A stretch of 64,000 nt of DNA from CAZYQW01 sp964649825 (lineage in GTDB: Bacteria; Planctomycetota; B15-G4; JADJEK01), in assembly GCA_964649825.1 (NCBI GenBank), contig CAZYQW010000117.1, forward strand, positions 1 through 64,000, written 5' to 3'. The position numbers and the translations under genes are program-made. Positions 1 to 8,435 of this stretch are shown here, one piece after another (positions within the stretch are counted from its first letter, which is position 1; every line of letters starts with the position of its first letter). The notes beneath the pieces are model-generated. The model saw only the letters and a program-made list of their open reading frames with translations, was not told where the DNA came from and did not search any database.

Positions 1-400
1 CTTCCCGATCGGGCGACGGCCTTCTCCATAATTCAAGAGGATCGGCATCCGCGACTTCACTTTCGAGGCTTGCTCAGAGTTCACTCACGTTACGGCCCGC
101 AGGGTCGCTGGCCCGCCTTTCGCGGGCTTTGCCTCCGGGGCGTCGACGGCTGGCGTTACCTCCATCCGCCGCCCGGGTGGCTACCAGATCGAACCGACAA
201 TTATCTGGGTGGATCTTTCATCCACAGGTCCTTTCCGCCAAGGGCGTCTCCGCCCGTCTTGGCGCACTGAATCGTTCGGGGGAACATGTCTGCGAGCGGT
301 TAGGGACGTCGCCGGGTCCGGTTGCACACAAAATCGCGTCCACGCGATCATTGCGAAGTTTCGATAAAGACGCTCGGATCGCGTCATCGGCGGTTCGGGA
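1..400. other. non-coding leader upstream of ppk
   Basis: No convincing gene is visible here. The open frames are short, overlap one another and resemble no family I know. The stretch holds two small hairpins with the same five-base loop CTTTC: one at 111-127 followed by three T, and one at 209-225. It probably contains the end of an upstream transcript and the ppk promoter, but I cannot place the promoter. Confidence 0.5.
111..130 (+). terminator. possible weak intrinsic terminator
   Basis: GCCCGC and GCGGGC form a 6-bp GC-only stem around the loop CTTTC, followed by TTT. The T tract is short, so this is only a candidate terminator for a gene lying to the left of the window. Confidence 0.3.
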
Positions 401-2596
401 ATGCGGTACATCCTCCGCACCATGGACATGGCTCAGAAGAGCGTCCCTTCCACCTCGAAGGCGCCCGTGGATCTGAAGGATCCGGCCCTCTACATCAACC
501 GTGAGCTCAGCCTGCTCGCGTTCAACGCTCGCGTGATGGCGCAAGCGCTCGAGGCGGACGTGCCGCTGCTCGAGCGGCTGCGGTTCCTCGCGATCTCCAC
601 CACCAACCTGGACGAGTTCTTCGAGATCCGCGTGGCCGGCTTGAAGCAGTTGGTGCAGCACCGGCTGCCGCGGGCGGAACCGGACGGGATGACCGCGCAG
701 GAGACGCTCAAGCAGATCGGCCCGCGAGCGCAGGCGCTGGTGGCGGACCAGTATCGGACGGTCAACGACATCCTGCTGCCGGCGCTCGCCAAGGAAGGGA
801 TCCACCTGCACCGGCGCGACGTCTGGACCGCCGACCAGCAGCAGTGGACCCGGCGCTACTTTCGGAACGAGGTGCTGCCGGTCCTCACCCCGGTCGGACT
901 CGACCCCGCTCACCCGTTTCCGCAGATCCTGAACAAGAGCCTGAACTTCGTCGTCAGCGTCGCGGGGAGGGACGCGTTCGGGCGCGAGAGCGGAATCGCG
1001 ATCGTCCAGGTGCCACGGTCCCTGCCGCGCGTGATCCAGCTCCCGTCACGCTCGCCCGCCGAGTATCACTTCGTGATGCTCTCCTCGATCATCCACGCGA
1101 ACATCGACGAGCTGTTCCCCGGGATGTCGGTGAAGGGCTGCTCGCAGTTCCGCGTGACGCGCGACTCCGATCTGTGGGTCGACGAAGAGGAGATCGACGA
1201 TCTGCTGCGGGCGGTGCAAGGGGAGCTGTCCAACCGGCGCTACGGTGCCGCGGTGCGCCTCGAGGTCGCCGACAACTGCAGCGAGGAGATGGCGACGTTC
1301 CTCCTGCACAAGTTCGGCCTGGGGAAGGACGACTTGTACGACTGCTCCGGGCCCGTGAACCTGAACCGCCTGTCCGCGCTCCACGCGGTCATCGATCGGC
1401 CCGACCTGAAGTACACGCCGTTCGTCCCCCGCAACCCGCTGCCCGCGTCCCTCGACCGCGACGTGGACCTATTCGCCTGCCTGCGCCGCTCGGACGTCCT
1501 GCTCCACCACCCGTACGACTCGTTCAGCCCGATCATCGATCTGGTGCGGCAGGCGGCGAGCGACCCGCAGGTGCTCGCGATCAAGCAGACGCTGTACCGC
1601 ACCGGCGCCGACTCGCCGATCGTCGCCGCCCTGCTCGACGCGGCCCGCGCGGGAAAAGAGGTCACCGTGCTCGTCGAGCTGCGCGCCCGGTTCGACGAGG
1701 AGGAGAACATCCGCCTCGCGACCCTCCTGCAGGAGGCCGGCGCACGCGTCGCGTACGGGGTCGTGGGCTACAAGACCCACGCGAAGATGCTGATGATCGT
1801 GCGGCGCGAGGGAAGGCGGATGCGCCGCTACGTGCACCTCGGCACCGGGAACTACCACCACAAGACGGCGCAGGCGTACACCGACATCGGGCTGCTCACG
1901 TGCAACCAAGAGCTCGGCGAGGACGTCCATCGCCTCTTCAACCAACTGACCGGGCTCGGTCGGGTCCGCCGGTTGAAGCGGATCATCCAATCGCCGTTCG
2001 ACCTCGAACGCGAGCTCCTGGCTCGCATCGACGCGGAAGCCAAGCGGGCGCGGAGAGGCGAACCGGCTCGGATCATCGCGCGCATGAACTCCCTGGCCGA
2101 GCCGAGCGTGATCGAGTCGCTGTATCGGGCGTCCCAGGCCGGCGTGCGCATCGACCTGATCGTGAGAGGGATCTGCTGCCTGCGTCCGGGCATCGAAGGG
2201 GTCTCCGACCGAATCAACGTCCGCTCGGTGGTCGGCCGCTTCCTCGAGCACAGCCGGGTCTTCTTCTTCGGCGCGGGCGGAGAGGACGAGACGTTCTGCT
2301 CGAGCGCGGACTGGATGCAACGGAACTTGTCGCGGCGCGTCGAGACCTGCTTCCCGATCGACGATCCAAATCTCCGCGAGCGCGTCATCCAGGAGTCGCT
2401 GGAGATCTACCTGTCGGACAACTCTCAATCGTGGGTGCTCCAATCGGACGGCTCGTACCGTCGCCTTCGCCCGGGGAACGCGAAGCCGCGCGTGGCGCAG
2501 GAGATCCTCCTCGCGCGCATCACCCATCCGTCGCGAAGCGAGAAGGCACGGAAGAAGGGGCGACGGCGCCGACGGAAATCGGAAAAACAGCCGTAG
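401..2596 (+). CDS. ppk: polyphosphate kinase 1
   Basis: Reversibly transfers the terminal phosphate of ATP onto long-chain polyphosphate. The 731-aa product has the full PPK1 layout: an N-terminal helical domain opening with YINRELSLLAFNARV, a head domain, and two C-terminal phospholipase D-like domains. The histidine in YKTHAKM is H460 and the one in HLGTGNYHH is H479. Their 19-residue spacing matches the autophosphorylated His435 and His454 of the E. coli enzyme. ATG codons at 422 and 428 are equally plausible starts, since residues 1-9 carry no family signal. The C-terminus ends in a lysine/arginine-rich tail of about 20 residues. The exopolyphosphatase lies one gene away on the opposite strand, so synthesis and breakdown of polyphosphate are linked at this locus. 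Confidence 0.97.
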   Translation: MRYILRTMDMAQKSVPSTSKAPVDLKDPALYINRELSLLAFNARVMAQALEADVPLLERLRFLAISTTNLDEFFEIRVAGLKQLVQHRLPRAEPDGMTAQETLKQIGPRAQALVADQYRTVNDILLPALAKEGIHLHRRDVWTADQQQWTRRYFRNEVLPVLTPVGLDPAHPFPQILNKSLNFVVSVAGRDAFGRESGIAIVQVPRSLPRVIQLPSRSPAEYHFVMLSSIIHANIDELFPGMSVKGCSQFRVTRDSDLWVDEEEIDDLLRAVQGELSNRRYGAAVRLEVADNCSEEMATFLLHKFGLGKDDLYDCSGPVNLNRLSALHAVIDRPDLKYTPFVPRNPLPASLDRDVDLFACLRRSDVLLHHPYDSFSPIIDLVRQAASDPQVLAIKQTLYRTGADSPIVAALLDAARAGKEVTVLVELRARFDEEENIRLATLLQEAGARVAYGVVGYKTHAKMLMIVRREGRRMRRYVHLGTGNYHHKTAQAYTDIGLLTCNQELGEDVHRLFNQLTGLGRVRRLKRIIQSPFDLERELLARIDAEAKRARRGEPARIIARMNSLAEPSVIESLYRASQAGVRIDLIVRGICCLRPGIEGVSDRINVRSVVGRFLEHSRVFFFGAGGEDETFCSSADWMQRNLSRRVETCFPIDDPNLRERVIQESLEIYLSDNSQSWVLQSDGSYRRLRPGNAKPRVAQEILLARITHPSRSEKARKKGRRRRRKSEKQP

Positions 2597-2679
2597 CGCT
2601 CGACGCCCGTCTCCGCCCACTTCGATTCGGACGCTGGTTCAGCCCATGACGCGGCGCCCGAGCACGGAGCCTACGATCG

Positions 2680-3324
2680 ATGATGACCGAGGATTGCACG
2701 CCGCACGAGGCGTGCAGCGCGATCCGCCGCGAATGCCCAGCGGTCTGGGCCCGTCTCTACGAGAACCTGCTGGAGCTGGCCGCGGCGGCGCTCCAGCACG
2801 AGCAGCGCGAGCACGCCCCCGAGCCGACCGTCCTCGTCCACGAGGCCTTCCTGAGGCTGCATGACGATTCGTTCCTGGACGACGCGCACTTCCTGTCCGT
2901 CGCGGCACGGACGTTCCGGAACGTGATCGTCGACCGATCGCGTCGCCGGCGAGCCGCGCGTCGCGGCGGCGGGTGGCGGCGCGTCCGCTACGACCACGCC
3001 GAGCTCGCTCCTTCATCGATCGACGATCGGCTGCTGATCTCGGAGGCCCTCGATGGGCTGCGGAGCCGCCATCGGCGCGCGCGGCAAACGGTCGAGCTCC
3101 GGATCTTCCGGGGCATGTCGATGGCCGAGATCGCGCGCGTGCTGGACGTGTCACCGCGCACCGTCGACCTCGATTGGCGCTTCGCTCGGATGTGGCTCCA
3201 GCGCGCCCTCGACGAACGCGCGCGGCCCGCGCGAACGCGTCGAGCGAGTCAGACGAAGTCGAGGCGGAAGTCGAGGCCCAACAGCCGCGACTTCTCGAGC
3301 TCGAGCGACGCCCGCGTGAGATGA
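2680..3324 (+). CDS. ECF-type RNA polymerase sigma factor (TIGR02999-like)
   Basis: A 214-aa alternative sigma factor. Region 2 carries the LVHEAFLRL segment and the DAHFLSVAARTFRNVIVD stretch typical of the TIGR02999-type ECF factors that are abundant in Planctomycetota and Acidobacteriota. Region 4 is a helix-turn-helix around GMSMAEIARVLDVSPRTVD. It starts with tandem ATG codons (2680 and 2683), with a GGAG about 12 bases upstream. The Arg/Ser-rich tail of about 30 residues overlaps the 3' end of the convergent ppx gene by 76 bp. No anti-sigma gene is adjacent, so control may be through kinases, as proposed for related families. Its place between ppk and ppx suggests, but does not prove, a role in the phosphate response. 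Confidence 0.88.
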   Translation: MMTEDCTPHEACSAIRRECPAVWARLYENLLELAAAALQHEQREHAPEPTVLVHEAFLRLHDDSFLDDAHFLSVAARTFRNVIVDRSRRRRAARRGGGWRRVRYDHAELAPSSIDDRLLISEALDGLRSRHRRARQTVELRIFRGMSMAEIARVLDVSPRTVDLDWRFARMWLQRALDERARPARTRRASQTKSRRKSRPNSRDFSSSSDARVR

Positions 3325-4757
3325 TGCTCGTCCAACCAGCCGTTCGGAAAGCGAACCTCCAGCTTTCCGTCCCCGGCCCGGACCTCGAGCGGCGGCGGCG
3401 GGATCGGACTGCGGCTGCGATGGAGCCTCACCGCGAGCCGAAGGAGCACGCAGAGACGGCGGCCGAGCTCGCGACGGAGTCCGGGCACCTCATGGAACTG
3501 CGCCGGCGTCACCTTTCTGCGCTGGCCACCGATCAGTGCGGCGAGCATCAGTTGATCGTCGCGCGAAAAGCCGGGCATCACCCCGTGACGTACGAGGTAC
3601 GCGCCGTGCTTGTGGTATCCGCTGTACGCGACCGACAGTCCGATTTCGTGCAGCCGCGCCGCCCACCCCAGCAGGCGTCGGTCCTCGATGCGATCGAGCG
3701 CCCAGTCCCCGGCGACGCCGTCGAACAGCGCGAGCGCCGTCGCCTCGACGCGCCGCGCGTGCTCGGCGTCGGCGTGGTATCGCCCAAGAAACACGCGGAT
3801 CGTGCGGTCGCGAACGTCTTCGCGATGGATCCGCCCGAGCAGGTCGTACAGCACGCCCTCGCGGAGCGCGCCGGTCGACAGCACCATCCGCTCGAGCTGG
3901 AGGCTGTCGAAGATCGCGAGGAGGATCGCGACGCCGCCGGCGAGCACCGGCGCTCGATCGGCCGGTGTCCCGGGGATCGCGATGCTCTGGACGCTCCCGG
4001 CGCGCACGAGGGCGCGGCGCAGCTCGAGCAAGCCGAGGCGGGTGATGCCGCCGCCGTCGTCCCACCCGTTCTCGCGCAGGATCTGCTCGACGGCGTGGAT
4101 GGTGCCCGACGAGCCGATGCTGCGATCCCACCCGCGCCGACGGAAGCGACGCTTGATCGCCCGCAGCTCGAGCAACCCCGCGACCATGGCCTCCTCGAAC
4201 CGCTTGCGCGAGATCTTCCCGTCCGGGAAGTGGCGCAGGCTGAAGTTCACGCAGCCCATGTGCAGGCTCGCGGTGTCGAGGACCTCGAATCCCTCGCCGA
4301 CGATGATCTCGGTCGATCCGCCGCCGATGTCGACGACGAGCTGCTGGCCCTCGACGTCGGGTGAGCTGTGCGCCACGCCGAGGTAGATGAGGCGGGCCTC
4401 CTCCTCGCCGCTGATCACCTCGACGCGATGCCCGAGCGCGCTCTCCGCCGCCTCGATGAAGCGGCCGTCGTCCTCGACCTGGCGCAGCGTGTTCGTCCCG
4501 ACCACGCGGACCGCGTGCCTCGGCATGTGCCCGATGCGCTGGCCGAACTGTCGCAGGCAGACCAGCGCCCGCTCGGCGATCTCGGGACCGAGCGACTTGT
4601 CGGGAAGGAGCCCCTCGGCGAGGCCCACGCGGTCGCGCAGGCGATCGACGACGTGGATCTGACCGTGTGCCTCCCGCGCGACGACCATGTGGAAACTGTT
4701 CGAACCGAGGTCGACGGCGGCGACGGTGTCTGACGTTTCTTCGCGTGGTGCGGACAC
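3249..4757 (-). CDS. ppx: exopolyphosphatase, Ppx/GppA family
   Basis: Hydrolyses terminal phosphates from polyphosphate or pppGpp. The N-terminal half is an actin-like ATPase fold, with phosphate 1 motif AAVDLGSNSFHMVVAR near residue 15 and phosphate 2 motif DIGGGSTEIIVGEG. The C-terminal half is an HD-type helical domain (GWAARLHEIGLSVAYSGYHK). The frame extends to an ATG at 4877, but those 40 extra residues are Arg-rich and unlike the family. They also run into the palindromic element at 4844-4989, so I prefer the GTG at 4757, which gives about 502 aa, the usual length. The gene is convergent with the ECF sigma gene and divergent from the lipoprotein gene. Confidence 0.92.
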   Translation of the reverse strand: MSAPREETSDTVAAVDLGSNSFHMVVAREAHGQIHVVDRLRDRVGLAEGLLPDKSLGPEIAERALVCLRQFGQRIGHMPRHAVRVVGTNTLRQVEDDGRFIEAAESALGHRVEVISGEEEARLIYLGVAHSSPDVEGQQLVVDIGGGSTEIIVGEGFEVLDTASLHMGCVNFSLRHFPDGKISRKRFEEAMVAGLLELRAIKRRFRRRGWDRSIGSSGTIHAVEQILRENGWDDGGGITRLGLLELRRALVRAGSVQSIAIPGTPADRAPVLAGGVAILLAIFDSLQLERMVLSTGALREGVLYDLLGRIHREDVRDRTIRVFLGRYHADAEHARRVEATALALFDGVAGDWALDRIEDRRLLGWAARLHEIGLSVAYSGYHKHGAYLVRHGVMPGFSRDDQLMLAALIGGQRRKVTPAQFHEVPGLRRELGRRLCVLLRLAVRLHRSRSPIPPPPLEVRAGDGKLEVRFPNGWLDEHHLTRASLELEKSRLLGLDFRLDFV

Positions 4758-4843
4758 GACGCGAGAATCTACGCTTCTTGAACGGAAACGCACGCGGGGT
4801 AGCCTGCGGAAGCCGAAGTTCCCGGTTGGAGTCGATGAGGGTT

Positions 4844-4989
4844 CGCGCAAGAATAACGTCGCATCCACGCGCAGCAATCGCCGCCGAGGGCAAGGCGCGA
4901 CGACGAAGCGTATTGGTGGATACGCTGAGGAGGAGCAACGCAGCCATCGGCGGTCGAGGGCAAGCGAGATGCGACGTTATTCTTGTGCG
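4844..4989. repeat. 146-bp palindromic element in the ppx/lipoprotein divergent region
   Basis: The ends are inverted repeats matching at 20 of 21 positions (4844-4864 and 4969-4989; core AAGAATAACGTCGCAT). Inside is a perfect 7-bp hairpin, AGCGTAT (4907-4913) and ATACGCT (4920-4926), around a six-base loop. There is also an imperfect direct repeat of about 24 bp (4871-4894 and 4940-4964, both ending GAGGGCAAG). The element fills the space between the two divergent genes and ends 7 bp before the lipoprotein ATG. The end sequence CGCGCAAGAAT recurs at 25684-25694. It may be a miniature mobile or REP-like element, or a two-sided regulatory structure. Confidence 0.75.
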
Positions 4990-4996
4990 GGCCCTG

Positions 4997-5983
4997 ATGT
5001 CGACCTCGTGCGTCGAGCGGCCGCACCGGCCGCGGAATCCCTCGCGTTCCGGCCGCTTCGCGCGGTTGGCGATCGCGCTCGGTCTGCTGCTGCCCGCCTG
5101 CGCGCGCGAGGAGGGAGAGCCGACGCGGATCGGACCGGACGTCGTGACCCTCGCACGCGGAAGCGGCGAGCCGCGGCCCGTCCGGTACGCGATCGAGAAG
5201 GGCGACGTCCAGACGGTCCACGTCACGACGCGGCTCGGCATGATCGTGCAGTACGGCGAGGAGATCCTCCCTGCCGCCGACATGCCCCCCACCCGCGCCA
5301 CGCTCGCGAACGACGTCGTCGAGGCGGGCGATGGCTTCACCCACCGTTTCGAGATCACGACCTGCGAGATCCTGCCCGCCGGGGACGACGAACGGGACGG
5401 CGGAAGCGATCCCGAACGGCTCGCCGCGATCCTCGCCGACCTCGACGGGCAGACCCCCGTCGGCCTCTCCGGAGAGGTGACGCGCGCCGGCACCGGCGCG
5501 ATCGTCGCGGTCGACTTCGAGATCCCGCGGGGCGCGAACGGCACCGTGCGCCACGTCCTCGGCAACCTCGAGCAGGCATTGCACCAGCTCGCCGTGCCGT
5601 TCCCGTCCGATCCGATCGCGCCGGGCGCGCGGTGGTCCGTCTCGTGCGACGTCGACGTGAACCAGATGCGGCTCGCGCAGCAGACCGAGTACCTCCTCGA
5701 GCGGATCGAGAGCGATGGAACGCTGATCGTCGGAGTCCAGTCGACGCTGCGCGGCGCGCCGCAGCTCCTGCGGCTGCCGAACATGCCCGCGACGTCGCGC
5801 TGCGAGCTGATCGAGGCAACGGCGGACGCGACCGGCTCGCTGAGCGCGCGGCTCGACCGGCCCCTTCCGATCGAGGGGCAGATCACGATGCGCGTCCAAA
5901 TGCACGCCCTCATCCACCCGGAGGGTGCTCCGAGCCAGGAGATCGGCGGGCTCGTGACGATGACGATCCGAGTCGAGACCTGA
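4997..5983 (+). CDS. predicted lipoprotein of unknown function
   Basis: A 328-aa protein. I chose the ATG at 4997 because it is followed by an Arg-rich n-region, a hydrophobic stretch (LAIALGLLL) and a lipobox ending at Cys35 (LPAC). Signal peptidase II cleavage and lipid anchoring are therefore predicted. The frame stays open upstream through the palindromic element, but that part has no protein-like signal. The mature part has many beta-prone segments and few charged runs. It resembles planctomycete lipoproteins that measure out a sum of beta strands, but I recognise no named domain. It stands alone, with the Fpg gene 65 bp downstream on the same strand. Confidence 0.7.
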   Translation: MSTSCVERPHRPRNPSRSGRFARLAIALGLLLPACAREEGEPTRIGPDVVTLARGSGEPRPVRYAIEKGDVQTVHVTTRLGMIVQYGEEILPAADMPPTRATLANDVVEAGDGFTHRFEITTCEILPAGDDERDGGSDPERLAAILADLDGQTPVGLSGEVTRAGTGAIVAVDFEIPRGANGTVRHVLGNLEQALHQLAVPFPSDPIAPGARWSVSCDVDVNQMRLAQQTEYLLERIESDGTLIVGVQSTLRGAPQLLRLPNMPATSRCELIEATADATGSLSARLDRPLPIEGQITMRVQMHALIHPEGAPSQEIGGLVTMTIRVET

Positions 5984-6048
5984 ACGTCTCGCGCGATGCG
6001 CACCCACCGGGATCCTGAGTCGCCGCCGCCTTCCGTAGAATCCGACGC

Positions 6049-6951
6049 ATGCCCGAGCTCCCGGACGTCGCCGTCTACCTCGCGTGCCTCGCGCCCCGCG
6101 TGCTCGGCCGCACGTTGAGGCGGATCCGCGTCCGCACCCCGTTCCTCGTGCGCTCGTTCGACCCACCGTTGGCGACCGCCGACGGCAAGACGGTGCGGGA
6201 GCTGCGCCGACTCGGGAAACGAATCGTGCTCGGCCTCGACGACGACCTCTTCCTCGTGCTCCATCTCATGATCGCAGGGCGCATCCGCTGGCGCGAGGCC
6301 GGCGCGAAGATCCACGGCGCGATGGGCCTCGCCGCGTTCGACTTCGACGAAGGTTCCTTGATGCTGACCGAGGCGTCGAAGAAGAAGCGCGCGTCGCTCT
6401 ACCTCGTGCGCGGCGAAGACGCGCTGGCGGCCCATCACCCGGGCGGACTCGAGCCGCTGGAATGCGACCGGGACGCGTTCGCGGCCGCGCTCACGCGCGA
6501 GAATCGGACGCTGAAGCGCGCCCTGACCGATCCCCGCATCTTCAGCGGCATCGGCAACGCGTTCTCGGACGAGATCCTCCACGCCGCCCGGCTCTCCCCG
6601 GCGCGGTTGACGAAGCGGCTCCCCGACGACCTCATCGATCGGCTCTTCGAGGCGACGCGCGACGTGCTCACGCGCTGGATCGCGCGACTGCATCAGGAAG
6701 TCGGCGACGGCTTCCCGGATAAAGTCACCGCGTTCAAGGACGGGATGGCGGTCCACGGTCGCTACGGCAAGCCGTGCCCCGCGTGCGAGCAGCCGGTCCA
6801 GCGGATCGTGTACGCCGAGAACGAGGCGAACTACTGCCCGCGCTGCCAGACGGGAGGGAAGCTCCTCGCCGATCGCGCGCTCTCTCGGCTCTTCCGCGGG
6901 GACTGGCCGAAGACGGTCGAGGAGCTGGAGGACCACAAGAGCGGCGCCTGA
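6049..6951 (+). CDS. mutM: formamidopyrimidine-DNA glycosylase (Fpg/Nei family)
   Basis: Base-excision repair glycosylase/AP lyase acting on oxidised purines. The mature N-terminus PELPD supplies the catalytic proline (Pro2) and Glu3. The helix-two-turn-helix region follows around residues 150-190 (IFSGIGNAFSDEIL). The C-terminal zinc finger has Cys243, Cys246, Cys263 and Cys266 (CPAC...CPRC) followed by QTGG. The length of 300 aa is slightly above the usual 270-280. MPELPDV replaces the more common MPELPEV, as in several Fpg paralogues, so substrate preference may differ from classical MutM. The gene converges on the exported protein gene at 7042. Confidence 0.92.
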   Translation: MPELPDVAVYLACLAPRVLGRTLRRIRVRTPFLVRSFDPPLATADGKTVRELRRLGKRIVLGLDDDLFLVLHLMIAGRIRWREAGAKIHGAMGLAAFDFDEGSLMLTEASKKKRASLYLVRGEDALAAHHPGGLEPLECDRDAFAAALTRENRTLKRALTDPRIFSGIGNAFSDEILHAARLSPARLTKRLPDDLIDRLFEATRDVLTRWIARLHQEVGDGFPDKVTAFKDGMAVHGRYGKPCPACEQPVQRIVYAENEANYCPRCQTGGKLLADRALSRLFRGDWPKTVEELEDHKSGA

Positions 6952-6952
6952 G

Positions 6953-7025
6953 CGTTTCCGCCCGACGCCGCCTCGCACCCCTCCGCACCTCTGCTCGGTT
7001 GCGGCCGAACCGCGTCGGGCAAACG
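6953..7025. terminator. bidirectional terminator-like structure between convergent genes
   Basis: The space between the convergent stop codons holds an outer inverted repeat. CGTTT...GCCCGACGC (6953-6968) pairs with GCGTCGGGCAAACG (7012-7025), with a two-base bulge. An inner hairpin, CGGTT/AACCG, lies at 6996-7012. There is no long T tract, so a Rho-independent function is uncertain, but the position fits termination of both genes. Confidence 0.5.
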
Positions 7026-7041
7026 GGCCCGACCGACGGGG

Positions 7042-8319
7042 CTACGTGCCGTCGCCGTCGCCGCTCTTCTGTTTGTCCCAACCCTTCTTCTTGCCCTTGT
7101 CGGCGCCGGGAGTCGTCTTCTTGCCCTCGCGCTCGTTCTCGGCGTCGTCGCCGCCGCGCCCCTCGTTCTGGCGCTTCAGCGCGCGCTCGCGGATCTCGAG
7201 GACCTTCTTCTGGTAACGAGCCTGGATCTCGCGCTGGCGATCACGATGCGCTCGCTCGATTTCGCTCACCTTGCGTTCGTACGCGGCGCGATCCTTGCTC
7301 TGCTCGACCTCGCGCTTCGCCTCATCCATCGCCTTGCCGCGTCCCTCCTCGGCGGCCTCGAGCTCGCGGTCCCGCTCGCTCTCGGCCCTCGCGACCTCAC
7401 GCTTGACGGTGGCGCCGACGTCGTCGTCGTCACCGTCTTCCGCGGCGGCGCGGCGGAAGTCCCGTTCGCGAGCGACGGCGTCGTCCGCGGCCGGGTTCAG
7501 CCCCAACGACCTCTTGATGTCGTCCCCGGCGTGGAAGTTCCAGTTGATGACGCGCAGCGCCTCGCGGAGGTCGACGAGGTCGACGTCCGGCGTGCCGTCA
7601 CGGTCCACGTCGACCGTCTTCTCGGACGCCTTCTTCGGGTCGCCAAGCTCGCCCGCGATCGCGCGATCCGCGATCCGCATCGCCTCGTTCGCGGTCATTC
7701 CGATCAGCTTCTTGTGGACCTCGCCGGTGAAGACGAGCCGGCCGAGATCCTGTTCCACGCCCTCCTGAGCCTTCTGAGCGGCGAGGGCCATCTTGTTGAA
7801 ACCCACGTTGAGCCTCGCGGCAACGAGCTGACCCGCGAGCCCACCGGCGTCACGAAGCCCCGTCCGCGAAGCCTCGGTCATCACCCCGGGCGTGCCGTCG
7901 ACGGGCAGGAACGTGCGAATCGACTCGGCCGAATCGAACACGAAGAACAGGCCGCTCTTCTTGCGACTTCCGACGCGCAGACCGTTCGGGAACACCTTCG
8001 CGAAGTGCTTCTCGAGAATCGCCGCCGCCTTCTCGTTCTCTTCCGGCGACTGTCCCCACTCGTTTTGGGAGTACGTGGCGAACAACGCAAGCGGACGCTC
8101 CTTCGCGCCCTTCGGCTCGGGCGCGCCTTTCGCGTCCTTCGGTTCGGGCGCCTCGGGCTTGTCCTTCTTATCCTTCTTGTCCTTGTCGCTCTTGTCCTTG
8201 TCGCTCTGCTCGGATTGCTGAGCGTCCCCTTCGCCGGCCGTAACCGGCGCGGCCCACGCGCCCCAAGCAACGATCACGACGGCGCACCAGACGACCAGAC
8301 TCTCGATGTTCGGCTTCAT
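7042..8319 (-). CDS. exported charged coiled-coil protein with an EF-hand/dockerin-like loop
   Basis: A 425-aa protein of unknown function. The chosen ATG opens a signal-peptide-like N-terminus (VVWCAVVIVAWGAWA). A Lys/Asp-rich linker follows at about residues 38-75, then a globular middle part. Near residues 232-252 there is a calcium-loop-like segment (DVDRDGTPDVDLVDLREAL) that resembles half of a dockerin or one EF-hand. The last 150 residues are an Arg/Glu-rich predicted coiled coil, ending in a Lys/Gly/Asp-rich tail. It lies downstream of the HEAT-repeat gene on the same strand (116 bp gap) and is probably co-transcribed with it. The middle region may be a peptidase-like domain, but I see no zinc motif. 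Confidence 0.7.
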   Translation of the reverse strand: MKPNIESLVVWCAVVIVAWGAWAAPVTAGEGDAQQSEQSDKDKSDKDKKDKKDKPEAPEPKDAKGAPEPKGAKERPLALFATYSQNEWGQSPEENEKAAAILEKHFAKVFPNGLRVGSRKKSGLFFVFDSAESIRTFLPVDGTPGVMTEASRTGLRDAGGLAGQLVAARLNVGFNKMALAAQKAQEGVEQDLGRLVFTGEVHKKLIGMTANEAMRIADRAIAGELGDPKKASEKTVDVDRDGTPDVDLVDLREALRVINWNFHAGDDIKRSLGLNPAADDAVARERDFRRAAAEDGDDDDVGATVKREVARAESERDRELEAAEEGRGKAMDEAKREVEQSKDRAAYERKVSEIERAHRDRQREIQARYQKKVLEIRERALKRQNEGRGGDDAENEREGKKTTPGADKGKKKGWDKQKSGDGDGT

Positions 8320-8435
8320 GCCGGCGTTCCTTCCATGCTTCAGGGGTCGACCGCATTCTACGAACGGGCTCCCGGCGCGCCGAGCCGGGATTCGTGGGTG
8401 GTCGGATCGCCGGCGCGGAGAAGGAGCGGCGACGC

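Noticed and set aside
129..476. Small plus-strand open frame at the window start
   Set aside because: Overlaps the ppk start, lacks a ribosome-binding site and looks like no family.
3490..6978. Open frame of 1162 codons on the minus strand across ppx, the lipoprotein and the glycosylase
   Set aside because: It crosses three well-supported genes and has the low-complexity Arg/Ser composition of a shadow frame.
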